Shown here: positions 14,375-20,873 of the stretch, piece after piece | Layout: each line of letters opens with the position of its first letter | Position numbering within the stretch: the first letter of the stretch is position 1 | NCBI GenBank assembly: GCA_041485385.1 | Contig: JBGPJM010000047.1 | Location: 1-26,558, forward strand | Length of the DNA stretch: 26,558 nt | Direction of reading: 5' to 3' | Source of the DNA: JBGPJM01 sp041485385 | GTDB lineage: Bacteria; Planctomycetota; Phycisphaerae; Phycisphaerales; UBA1924 | Translations under genes and position numbers: made by a program | Notes under the pieces: generated by a model | Told to the model about the DNA's origin: nothing | Database searches by the model: none | The model's input: only the letters and a program-made list of their open reading frames with translations

Positions 14375-16203
14375 GCGCGACTCCCAAGCTGCTCCCACCC
14401 GCCGGCGTGCCGGACTGGGCCTGGGCGAAGATTGCCCGCGCCGAGGGTGTCCGGTGGGCGATCCCCGAGCGGGACGCCGGCGGCGAAGTGATCGGCACGG
14501 CGTACCGCGACGCGGCGGGCGGCAAGACGTTCGCCACGGGCGGCCGGCGCGGCCTGATCGTGGCATGGCCCTTGGACCCGTACGCGGGATCGAGCGCCGA
14601 CGATCCGGTTTTCATCGCCGAGGGTGCCAGTGATACGGGCGCTCTGCTGGGGCAGAGCGTGGACGCGGTGGGCGTGCCAATGGCGGGGCAATGCGGTGCC
14701 GCGCTCGGCGAGCTGTTGGCCGGCCGGCACGCGGTGATCGTGGCGGACTCCGACAACGCCGGCCAACGCGGCGCGGCCAAAATCGCCCAAACGCTCGCGG
14801 GGCGGTGCGCCAGTGTTCGGATCATCGAACCCCCCGGCGGCGCGAAGGATGCTCGCGCGGCGGTGATCGCCGGGGCCGATCGGGTGGCTTTCCTGTCCCT
14901 GGCGGTCGCGGCAGAGCCGGTCAAGCCGGCGGAACAAACATGCGGGCCGGGCGACGGTGGCGCGGTGATCGTGCGCCTGGCCGATGTGGAGCCCGAGCCG
15001 GTCGCGTGGCTGTGGCCGGGCCGGATTGCCTTGGGCAAACTCACGTTGATCGCCGGTGACCCCGGCCTGGGCAAGAGTTTTCTGACGCTGGACATGGCGG
15101 CGCGGGTTTCGCGGGGCACGCCCTGGCCCGACGCCCTCGACACAGCGCAACCTGCCGGGGGCGTGGTGCTGTTGAGCGCCGAGGATGATGTAGCCGACAC
15201 GATCCGCCCACGGCTGGACGCGGCGGGCGCGGATGTGGCGCGCATCGCGGCCCTGCAAGCGGTCCGGGCGGTAGGCGGCAACGGGCGTGAGTCGTCCCGA
15301 TCCTTCGACCTGTCGCGCGACCTGCCGGCGCTGGAGGAAGCGATCCGGAACGTAGACGGCTGCCGGCTGGTGGTGATCGACCCAATCACGGCGTACCTGG
15401 GCGGCGTCGATTCGCACAAGAACGCCAACATACGCGGGCTGCTCGCCCCGCTGGCGATGCTCGCGGCAACGCATCGGGTGGCGGTGGTCGCGGTGACGCA
15501 CCTGAACAAGAGCGGCGGCGGCCCCGCGATCTACCGGACGATGGGCTCCCTGGCGTTCGCGGCGGCGGCGCGGGCGGCCTGGGCGGTGAGCAAGGACAGG
15601 GACGACCCCAAGCGCCGGCTGCTGCTGCCGATCAAGAACAACATCGCCCCGGACACGGGCGGGCTGGCATACCGGATCGAACCCCTGGGCGTGGACGGCT
15701 GCCCGGCGGTCGCGTGGGAACCCGATCGGGTCAACGTGAGCGCCGATGACGCCCTGGCGGGCGATCAGGGCGACGCCGGCGGGCGCACCGAGCGGGACGA
15801 CGCGGCGGACTGGCTGCGCGACCTGCTGGCCCAAGGCCCCCGACCGGCCCGCGACGTGGAGCAGGACGCCCGCGACGCCGGGTTTTCGATCGGCACGGTG
15901 AGGCGGGCCAAGGCGGCCATCGGCGCGGTGTCCCGCAAGCCGGCGTTCGGTGGCCCTTGGGAATGGGCGCTGCCCACGCCGAGCCCGACGCCCGAAGATG
16001 CGCAGGCCGCCAAGATGCGCACCGAAGATGCGCACCCCCCGGCGTGTGCGCACCTTGGGGAGAAACCAGCGGAAAACAACGGGATTCTCCCCAAGGCGCG
16101 CATCCCTGGGGGTGTGAGCGCCTTGGGTGCGCACCTTGGGGATCGTGACACCGGGGACACGCCCACGGACGCCGGCGACGGCTGGGGGGAGGTAGGCCCG
16201 TGA
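14371..16203 (+). CDS. Rep-like protein with Toprim and RecA-like ATPase domains
   Basis: The 610-residue protein joins a primase-type and a helicase-type module. Residues 30-175 resemble a Toprim domain of the plasmid/phage primase kind: VFIAEGASDTGALL supplies the acidic strand at about 80-93, and VIVADSDNAGQRGA the DxD at 122-135. Residues 215-470 are a RecA/AAA_25 ATPase as in RepA-type helicases, with Walker A GDPGLGKS at 229-236, Walker B LVVIDP at 333-338 and VVAVTHLNKS as a sensor strand. A predicted winged region (RPARDVEQDARDAGFSIGTV) follows. The last ~70 residues are low-complexity and are encoded over a repeat cluster. ATG at 14371 overlaps the upstream stop and has GAGG 8 bases before it. 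Its likely role is replication of the excised element. Confidence 0.85.
   Translation: MSATPKLLPPAGVPDWAWAKIARAEGVRWAIPERDAGGEVIGTAYRDAAGGKTFATGGRRGLIVAWPLDPYAGSSADDPVFIAEGASDTGALLGQSVDAVGVPMAGQCGAALGELLAGRHAVIVADSDNAGQRGAAKIAQTLAGRCASVRIIEPPGGAKDARAAVIAGADRVAFLSLAVAAEPVKPAEQTCGPGDGGAVIVRLADVEPEPVAWLWPGRIALGKLTLIAGDPGLGKSFLTLDMAARVSRGTPWPDALDTAQPAGGVVLLSAEDDVADTIRPRLDAAGADVARIAALQAVRAVGGNGRESSRSFDLSRDLPALEEAIRNVDGCRLVVIDPITAYLGGVDSHKNANIRGLLAPLAMLAATHRVAVVAVTHLNKSGGGPAIYRTMGSLAFAAAARAAWAVSKDRDDPKRRLLLPIKNNIAPDTGGLAYRIEPLGVDGCPAVAWEPDRVNVSADDALAGDQGDAGGRTERDDAADWLRDLLAQGPRPARDVEQDARDAGFSIGTVRRAKAAIGAVSRKPAFGGPWEWALPTPSPTPEDAQAAKMRTEDAHPPACAHLGEKPAENNGILPKARIPGGVSALGAHLGDRDTGDTPTDAGDGWGEVGP
15995..16142. 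repeat. Iteron-like repeat cluster in the 3' end of rep
   Basis: AAGATGCGCA occurs three times (15995, 16012, 16025; starts 17 and 13 bp apart). A 15-bp motif TGCGCACCTTGGGGA follows at 16047-16061 and 16128-16142, with an inverted copy at 16088-16102 (14 of 15 identical) and a degenerate copy near 16115. All lie within 150 bp of a low-complexity part of the Rep coding region. Clusters like this next to a rep gene often bind Rep as an origin. Origin function is inferred. Confidence 0.5.
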
Positions 16204-16532
16204 GCGCCCCCCACGAACTCGCCCCGCTGCTGCTGGCCCTTGGGCGGGCCGGAATCGAACTGGCCCCCCACCCGGCCCACGGCGACCGCCTGTGGCATCG
16301 CCCGGCGGCGCTGCCCCCGGACCTGTCGGCGCGGCTGCGGATGCACCGGGCGGCGGTCCTGGGGCTGCTGGTGGGCGGCTACGCCCCCGACGACACTGAC
16401 GCGGGGTACGTCCTGGGCGAGCGGCTGGGCATCGCCGACGGGCTGGGGATGCCGACGCACCCCGGCGCGCCGGCGTGGCTGATCGCGGTGGGGGATTCGA
16501 TGCCATCACCAATCGCGGAGGATGCCCCTTGA
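16200..16532 (+). CDS. Small TubC-N-like protein
   Basis: The 110-residue protein starts at GTG 16200, overlapping the rep stop (GTGA). Its first ~60 residues (ELAPLLLALGRAGIELAPHP, then LWHRPAALPPDLSARLRMHR and AAVLGLL) resemble the TubC N-terminal docking-domain fold: helix, beta hairpin carrying G-x-x-L-x-x-R, then L-x-x-x-L-R-x-H-x-x-x-L-x-x-LL. That small fold is known in NRPS docking and also turns up in plasmid and phage ORFs next to rep genes. The C-terminal half has no recognised feature. The stop codon lies inside the -35 box of the HigBA promoter. The role is unknown; the resemblance is from memory of the pattern. Confidence 0.55.
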   Translation: MSAPHELAPLLLALGRAGIELAPHPAHGDRLWHRPAALPPDLSARLRMHRAAVLGLLVGGYAPDDTDAGYVLGERLGIADGLGMPTHPGAPAWLIAVGDSMPSPIAEDAP

Positions 16533-16557
16533 CAGACATAACCCCTCGGGTTACTAT
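16529..16557 (+). promoter_or_regulatory. HigBA promoter, near-consensus, predicted leaderless
   Basis: TTGACA (16529-16534) and TACTAT (16552-16557) are separated by exactly 17 bp. The higB GTG begins 8 bases after the -10 box, so the start site should fall at or next to the start codon. No Shine-Dalgarno precedes it. This is the best sigma-70-type promoter inside the element. Confidence 0.75.
16539..16553. promoter_or_regulatory. Palindromic operator candidate for HigA
   Basis: A perfect inverted repeat TAACCC-CTC-GGGTTA fills the promoter spacer and overlaps the first bases of the -10 box. HigA antitoxins typically repress their own operon from palindromes in this position. HigA binding is inferred. 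Confidence 0.6.
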
Positions 16558-16564
16558 TGACTCC

Positions 16565-16846
16565 GTGATCGTCTCGTTTGCGGATCGGCACACCGAAGCC
16601 CTCTTCCGGCGCGAGCGGGTCAGACGCATCGACCCTCGCATCCAGCGGGCGGCGCTCCGCAAACTTCGGTATCTGGACAAGGCCGCGTCGCTCGACGACC
16701 TGCGGGCGCCCCCCGGCAACCGGCTGGAAGCATTGATAGGCGAGCTGGCGGGAAAGCACAGCATCCGGGTGAACGATCAATGGCGGATCGTGTTCACCTG
16801 GCGCGACGGGCGGGCGCACCACGTTTCGATCGTGGACTATCACTGA
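16565..16846 (+). CDS. higB: HigB-type toxin (RelE superfamily mRNA interferase)
   Basis: The 93-residue protein matches HigB in length and layout: VIVSFADRHTEALF at the start, then ALRKLRYLDKAASLDDLRAP, PGNRLEAL, and the C-terminal SIRVNDQWRIVFTW...VSIVDYH, with the Arg/Trp/His positions of ribosome-dependent HigB endonucleases. It should cut mRNA on the ribosome unless bound by HigA. The GTG at 16565 is chosen because family proteins begin with (M)IVSF; the frame is open upstream only through the preceding gene. It lies directly behind a consensus promoter and 12 bp before the antitoxin gene, in the toxin-first order typical of hig modules. It probably stabilises the element in the host. 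Confidence 0.93.
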   Translation: MIVSFADRHTEALFRRERVRRIDPRIQRAALRKLRYLDKAASLDDLRAPPGNRLEALIGELAGKHSIRVNDQWRIVFTWRDGRAHHVSIVDYH

Positions 16847-16858
16847 CGGAGAAGCCCG

Positions 16859-17164
16859 ATGACCACGACCCGCAAGCATAAACCCATCCACCCCGGCGAG
16901 GTCCTGCGCTTCGACTTCCTTGAGCCGATGGGCGTGAGCGCGTACCGGCTGTCCAAGGCCACGGGCATTTCGGCGCAGCACCTGGGGCGCATCATCAAGG
17001 GGACGCGCGGGATCAGCGGCGACGTGGCCCTTCGGTTCGCACGGGCTTTCGGCACGTCGGCCCAACTGTGGATGGGGTTGCAGGCGCAGTACGACCTTGA
17101 CGTAGCGGAGCACAGGCGCGGGCGGATGATCGAACGGCGGGTGCGGCCGATCAAGGCCGCGTGA
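16859..17164 (+). CDS. higA: HigA-type antitoxin
   Basis: The 101-residue protein opens with the HigA hallmark IHPGEVLRFDFLEPMGVSAY and carries an XRE-type helix-turn-helix (RLSKATGISAQHLGRIIKGT), followed by ISGDVALRFARAFGTSAQLW. It binds and neutralises HigB and, by family behaviour, represses the operon, presumably at the palindrome within the higB promoter. GGAG lies 7 bases before the ATG. The gene follows higB by 12 bp and precedes the integrase gene by 17 bp with no terminator between them, so antitoxin and integrase are probably made from the same transcript. The C-terminal tail is basic (RRVRPIKAA). Confidence 0.95.
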   Translation: MTTTRKHKPIHPGEVLRFDFLEPMGVSAYRLSKATGISAQHLGRIIKGTRGISGDVALRFARAFGTSAQLWMGLQAQYDLDVAEHRRGRMIERRVRPIKAA

Positions 17165-17181
17165 CGAAGGGACGGTGACGT

Positions 17182-18507
17182 GTGGCGAGCATCGGATACG
17201 AAGGCACGCGGGGCGAGTTGAAGCGAATCCTGTACCGCGACGCGGCGGGGAAACAGCAATCCCTGCGGCTGGGCAAGTGTTCCGAGCGTGCCGCGCAGAA
17301 CGCGCGGGCGGGGTTTGAGCGCGTCTTGGAAGCCCGCCGGGTCGGTTCCACGATCCACCCCGACGGCGTGCGATGGCTGGAAGCGATCAACGATCGCCTC
17401 CACGCGCGAGTAGCAAAACTGGGGTTGACCGAACCCCGCAAGGGCGCGGCGTTGGTGACGCTGGGGATGCTGTTGGACCGATTCGACGCGGCGGGGTCCG
17501 TGAAGGCCGGCACGCGCACGACGTACCTGCAAGCCCTTGGGATGCTTCGGGAACACTTGGGCGAAACGACCCCGCTGGGCTCAATCACGCCTGCCCACGC
17601 CGACGATTGGCGGAAGGCGATCGCCGAGCCGAAGCCCGGCCCGGACAACAAAGGCGAGCCGGCGAAGGCGCTGGCCCCGGCGACGGTGGCAAAGCGGGTC
17701 CGCGTCGCCAAGGCGGTGTTCCGCAAGGCGGTGAAGTGGGGGCTGATCCCGTCCAGCCCCTTCGCCGACCTGCGGGCCGGTTCACAGTCCAACCCCGATC
17801 GGGCGTTCTACGTCGCCCCCGAGTCGATCCGCGCCATTCTGGCGGCGTGCCCCGATGATCAATGGCGGGCGATCGTGGCCCTGAGTCGGTACGCGGGGCT
17901 GCGATGCCCCTCCGAAATCGTGGCGCTGCGGTGGGGTGACGTGAACTGGGAGCGCGGGCGGCTGATGGTGCGAAGCCCCAAGACCGCCGGACACGAAGGC
18001 CACGCGGTGCGGGTGGTCCCGATCGCCCCCGAGCTGCGCCCGATCCTGCAAGACCTGTTCGACCGGGCCGAAGTCGGCGTGGAAGCGGTTGTGCCCCGGC
18101 TGCGCGATCCGGCGATGAACCTGCGGACCACGTTCGGGAAGATCATCGCCAAAGCGGGCGTGAAGCCCTGGCCCCGGCTGTTCCACAACATGCGGGCTTC
18201 GTGCGCGACGGACTGGGTGGAGCGGTTCCCCGCCCACGTTGTCGCGGGCTGGCTGGGGCATTCCCCCCTGATCGCGGCCCAGCACTACCTGCAAACCCGC
18301 GACGCCCATTTCGACCTGGCGACGGGCAAGGGCGAGGCGGCAGCAATTCCGGCAACACAAGCGCGCCAAAGCGACCCCACGGCGGAACAAGCCCAAACAC
18401 AAAACCCCCAAAATCCTGCGGATTTAGTGGGGGCTGGTGTCGGGTGTGACCCGGTGGAAAGAGAGCAAGTGACCCCATGGGGATTCGAACCCCAGTTTCC
18501 AGGATGA
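17182..18507 (+). CDS. int: Tyrosine integrase of the element (integrated, shortened form)
   Basis: The 441-residue enzyme catalyses element integration and excision. Residues ~80-185 are the SAM-like core-binding domain and 205-375 the catalytic domain, with R241 (YAGLRCPSE), K267 (SPKT), H335 and R338 (FHNMR), H360 (GWLGHS) and nucleophile Y369 (QHYLQ). The ~60 residues after Tyr369 are Gln/Pro-rich. The last codons read through the attachment core and into the tRNA gene in antisense (VTPWGFE then PQFPG), ending at a TGA inside the tRNA. In the excised circle the frame would continue for 68 codons from the left end, giving 504 residues. The GTG start at 17182 lies 17 bp after higA, so transcription from the higBA promoter is likely. 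Confidence 0.95.
   Translation: MASIGYEGTRGELKRILYRDAAGKQQSLRLGKCSERAAQNARAGFERVLEARRVGSTIHPDGVRWLEAINDRLHARVAKLGLTEPRKGAALVTLGMLLDRFDAAGSVKAGTRTTYLQALGMLREHLGETTPLGSITPAHADDWRKAIAEPKPGPDNKGEPAKALAPATVAKRVRVAKAVFRKAVKWGLIPSSPFADLRAGSQSNPDRAFYVAPESIRAILAACPDDQWRAIVALSRYAGLRCPSEIVALRWGDVNWERGRLMVRSPKTAGHEGHAVRVVPIAPELRPILQDLFDRAEVGVEAVVPRLRDPAMNLRTTFGKIIAKAGVKPWPRLFHNMRASCATDWVERFPAHVVAGWLGHSPLIAAQHYLQTRDAHFDLATGKGEAAAIPATQARQSDPTAEQAQTQNPQNPADLVGAGVGCDPVEREQVTPWGFEPQFPG
18337..18359. repeat. Right copy of 23-bp near-repeat (possible integrase arm site)
   Basis: This matches 9509-9531 at 21 of 23 positions in direct orientation. It lies inside the integrase gene, 110 bp before the right core. 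In the +2 frame here it reads GGSNSGN, close to GGSKSGN in the detached tail, so it could also be a relic of duplicated integrase coding sequence. Confidence 0.5.
18395..18433 (-). terminator. Element-borne replacement terminator for tRNA-Glu
   Basis: On the minus strand CCCCC-ACT-AAATCC-GCA-GGATTT-T-GGGGG folds into a two-part stem (18433-18405), followed by TTTTGTGTTT. It starts about 37 nt past the tRNA 3' end. Read in the other direction it lies within the integrase coding sequence. It should stop tRNA transcription before it runs antisense into int. Confidence 0.6.
18470..18490. repeat. attR core (3' end of tRNA-Glu)
   Basis: This is the second copy of the 21-bp direct repeat, identical to 9446-9466. 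It forms the 3' half of the T-arm and acceptor stem plus the discriminator base of the intact tRNA. Confidence 0.9.
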
Positions 18508-18544
18508 GAACCTGGCGTCCTGGACCGGACTAGACGATGGGGCC
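18470..18544 (-). tRNA. tRNA-Glu (anticodon CTC)
   Basis: The 75-nt cloverleaf is complete. The acceptor stem is GGCCCCA/TGGGGTC with one G-T pair and discriminator A. The anticodon stem CCAGG/CCTGG encloses the loop TTCTCAT, giving anticodon CTC (reads GAG), and the T-arm contains GGTTCGAATCC. CCA is not encoded. The 3' end serves as the integration site and has been restored by the element. Confidence 0.95.
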
Positions 18545-18557
18545 GGGTTCGAGCGGA

Positions 18558-18586
18558 AATGTAGGCGGGAGCGGCGAGCGCGGCAA
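18558..18586 (-). promoter_or_regulatory. Promoter of tRNA-Glu
   Basis: On the minus strand TTGCCG (18586-18581) and TACATT (18563-18558) are 17 bp apart. The -10 box ends 13 bp before the tRNA 5' end, the expected position for a stable-RNA promoter. Confidence 0.55.
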
Positions 18587-18662
18587 TGGCGGGGCGGACT
18601 CCTGCGGCGCCGACCGGTGGAAGGCTCTCTGAATACGATTGTCGCCGCACCGACCCCTCAAC

Positions 18663-18968
18663 TCAGGCCGTCGCGCTCACAAGCTGGCGCCGGAGCTGCG
18701 CGAGGGCGTAGACCGCGGCGTCCGCCTCGGATTGGCTGACCACCGAGTGCGATTCGCCGCCGCCGGCGGTGTCGGTCCATTCGGCCCGGTAGCAGTTGAA
18801 CTTGTCGACACGGCTGATCGTGAGATCGAACCCGGCGGCGGCGAACTCCTGGCGGACCCGCTCGACCTTCGGGTAGCCGCGTCCGTCCGTGTGATGGGAA
18901 CAACCGGCCGAATCCAGATCCGACCAACCCGTCGCATACAGCTCGTCCACCGCAAAGTCGAGTCCCAT
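18663..18968 (-). CDS. Small hypothetical cytoplasmic protein
   Basis: The 101-residue protein starts at ATG 18968, with GGAAAGG 7 bases upstream; the longer open frame upstream is not protein-like. It has mixed composition with two Cys, a Ser/His-rich N-terminal region (AGCSHHTDGRGYPKVERVRQ) and a central beta-type segment (FDLTISRVDKFNCYRAEWTD). The C-terminal helix is VSQSEADAAVYALAQLRRQL. There is no signal peptide or membrane segment. I do not recognise a family. It stands alone between tRNA-Glu and greA. Confidence 0.6.
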   Translation of the reverse strand: MGLDFAVDELYATGWSDLDSAGCSHHTDGRGYPKVERVRQEFAAAGFDLTISRVDKFNCYRAEWTDTAGGGESHSVVSQSEADAAVYALAQLRRQLVSATA

Positions 18969-19283
18969 TGCCGAGCCTTTCCGAAAGCTGTTCGAGCTGA
19001 GGGATCCGGGAAGTTCAAACGGGCCTTGAGCCCGGGAGAGTCGGCGAATCAGCTCAGACCGGCTCAGGATCGGGACGTGGGCACAAGTGTAGACGGGCAA
19101 GAGCGGCGGGGGCAATGGACCCAAACAGGCGGGGCACGGACCGTCGTGGGGCATGCGGGAATCTACGGCCGAACGGGGTCGGCGGGTGACTTGGGCCGGC
19201 GTATCCCGGTCTTTTTGGATGGCAAACGGCGCGGTGGGCGCGGATAACGCCGGATGCACGCTCTCCTGACCAGATCGGGTGGG
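18969..19283. other. Intergenic region downstream of greA
   Basis: No gene is supported in these 315 bases. A TACACT hexamer on the minus strand (19091-19086) could be a -10 element for the small gene at 18663-18968, without a convincing -35. A CTGACC/GGTCAG inverted repeat overlaps the greA stop codon but lacks a T-run. Confidence 0.4.
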
Positions 19284-19751
19284 TCAGAGAATGTCAAGGA
19301 TCTCAAACCTCTTGACGCCGCGTGGGCCGCGAACGGCGATGGTCTCACCGACGCGGGCTTTCAGGAGGGCCTCGCCCATCGGGCTGGAGACGGTCGCCTC
19401 GAAATAATCGCTCGTCTCCGCCTGGGAGGAGTCGCCGACCAGCTTGACGACTTCCTCCTCGTCGGAGCCGATCTCGCGGATCTTGACGCGGGCGCCAACG
19501 AAGACGATGTCGGATTTCCTATGCTGAGTCTCGTCGATAATGCTGACCTGGGAGAGCCGCTCGGTGAGGCGGCGGATCTCGGCCTCCTGAAGGCCCTGCT
19601 CCTCGCGCGCGGCGTGGTAATCGGCGTTCTCCGAGAGGTCGCCCTGCTCACGGGCCTCGGCGATGCGCACGGAGAGGGCCTTGCGGTTGTTAATCAGCGA
19701 TTCGAGACGGGTCGCGATCAACTGCTTCTCGTCGCGTGTCATCATCTCCAT
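19284..19751 (-). CDS. greA: Transcription elongation factor GreA
   Basis: At 155 residues this is the usual GreA length (about 158). The N-terminal coiled coil carries IAEAREQGDLSENADYHAAR, the acidic tip that reaches the RNA polymerase active site and stimulates transcript cleavage in backtracked complexes. The C-terminal FKBP-like domain contains SPMGEALLKARVGETIAV and ends FEILDIL. ATG at 19751 has AAAGGA 7-8 bases upstream; a second ATG two codons in is possible. It is transcribed on its own strand unit, downstream of the membrane protein gene with a 108-bp gap. Confidence 0.96.
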   Translation of the reverse strand: MEMMTRDEKQLIATRLESLINNRKALSVRIAEAREQGDLSENADYHAAREEQGLQEAEIRRLTERLSQVSIIDETQHRKSDIVFVGARVKIREIGSDEEEVVKLVGDSSQAETSDYFEATVSSPMGEALLKARVGETIAVRGPRGVKRFEILDIL

Positions 19752-19859
19752 GACGGGATCCTTTAGGTCGATGTCGCGGCTGACAAGTCTGGGAAAGGGG
19801 AATGAGACAGCGCTGAGGGCGCGACAAGGGAGTGCGAGTCTGGCAACGCGAACGTCAAT

Positions 19860-20777
19860 CTAGCGGTCAGCGGGTCTGGGGCCAGCAGAGGCGAGGCTAG
19901 CGGCGACCACCCAGGTGAGGGCAGCGGCGAGCGAGAGTCCGCCAAGAGTGTACCAGTGCAGCAGGGGAACGGGGGCAGGGGGGCCGGAGAGCCCGACGCC
20001 GGTAATGGCGTGGACCAGCGTGAACGGCGAGGCCGCCGCGAGCCAGGTAGCGGCCCAGGGGCGACCAGTCGGGATCGCCGTGTTTCCCAGGGCGGCCGCG
20101 ATGAGCAGGACCACCGGGGCCGCGGTGGTGAGGCAGACGATCAGCACCATGCACGCGGAGCGGGCGGCGGGAATGACGGGGTGGTCCCCGGAGTCACGAC
20201 CGGCACGGCGCTCGGCGGCGAAGAGGGCCGCGAGGACCGCGCCCACGAGCGCTGGCCAGAGGACGAACATCAGGGCCAGCGCGCCGACGACATCGACGGG
20301 CCACCCGGCGACGATGGCCATCGGCCAGATGATGGTCTGGATCGGGGCCGCGACGACAATGACGTCGACGAAGCAGGCGGAGAGAATGCCGGCGCGCGCG
20401 GTGACGCGGGGCGGGAGTTGGCTCAGGCGAACCATCGGCCACAGGAGCGTGGCGCCGGCGGCAATCACAACGAGCATCACGCGGGCGGCAGGGCCGTAGG
20501 ACGAGGCCGACAGGACGCTGGAGCGGGTCATCCACAGAATCGAGCCGGCCACGGTGAGAAGGAGATACAGCGTCCAGAAGAACGTGAACAGGCGCGGCTC
20601 CGCGCGCCGGTGGGCAAGGCGATCGACGGGGGGAGAGAGCGCCGAAGGGCCCGGGGCCGAATCACCGGCATCCAACACCGTCCCCGGCCCCGGCGGGGAT
20701 ACATCGCCTTCGGGCACTCTGTCCGGCTGGGGTTGCACGAAGTTGGGTTCGGCATCGCTCACGTGTGCATCCAACAC
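19860..20777 (-). CDS. Multi-pass membrane protein of unknown function
   Basis: The 305-residue protein has a ~60-residue Pro-rich, acidic N-terminal tail. About seven hydrophobic segments follow, among them FFWTLYLLLTVAGSILW, VMLVVIAAGATLLWPM, ILSACFVDVIVVAAPIQTII, VVGALALMFVLWPALVGAVL, CMVLIVCLTTAAPVVLLIAA and LGGLSLAAALTWVVAASLAS. No transporter or enzyme motif is recognised. The start is GTG at 20777 with no strong ribosome binding site, so the N-terminus is uncertain. It lies between greA and the cell-wall operon, on the same strand as both. Confidence 0.75.
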   Translation of the reverse strand: MLDAHVSDAEPNFVQPQPDRVPEGDVSPPGPGTVLDAGDSAPGPSALSPPVDRLAHRRAEPRLFTFFWTLYLLLTVAGSILWMTRSSVLSASSYGPAARVMLVVIAAGATLLWPMVRLSQLPPRVTARAGILSACFVDVIVVAAPIQTIIWPMAIVAGWPVDVVGALALMFVLWPALVGAVLAALFAAERRAGRDSGDHPVIPAARSACMVLIVCLTTAAPVVLLIAAALGNTAIPTGRPWAATWLAAASPFTLVHAITGVGLSGPPAPVPLLHWYTLGGLSLAAALTWVVAASLASAGPRPADR

Positions 20778-20873
20778 GATTCAATGCGTGCCGGCGGCAA
20801 GTCGTCGGATCTGTCATACGACGAAGCGACGCGACGCGATGCCTGTCGAGCACACGGGGGCCCTGCCCGCTCG

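Larger units (their letters stand above)
9446..18490. mobile_element. 9.0-kb integrative element in tRNA-Glu, with integrase, HigBA and Toprim-RecA Rep
   Basis: The element is bounded by identical 21-bp direct repeats (9446-9466 and 18470-18490). The right copy is the 3' end of an intact tRNA-Glu gene and the left copy is a bare duplicate, the usual outcome of tyrosine-integrase insertion into a tRNA. Repeat-to-repeat distance is 9,024 bp. The integrase gene abuts the right repeat. The element also carries two excisionase-like HTH proteins, a Toprim/RecA-like Rep protein, a HigBA toxin-antitoxin pair and possible cargo (secreted HAF protein, unknown winged-helix-like protein, small membrane protein). 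No conjugation or capsid genes are visible, so it is a small integrative, perhaps mobilisable or satellite-like, element. The 244 bp at 9673-9916 and 250 bp at 11943-12192 hold no gene I can support. Confidence 0.9.

Noticed and set aside
13444..16764. 1106-codon minus-strand open frame
   Set aside because: It is antisense to rep, the HTH genes and HigB, with Arg/Ala/Pro composition and no domain. It is a high-GC shadow.
18201..18449. Alternative frame at the integrase 3' end reading GGSNSGNTSAP
   Set aside because: It resembles the detached tail but stops before the attachment core and skips the catalytic region. It is kept only as a possible sign of an old frameshift, not as a gene.
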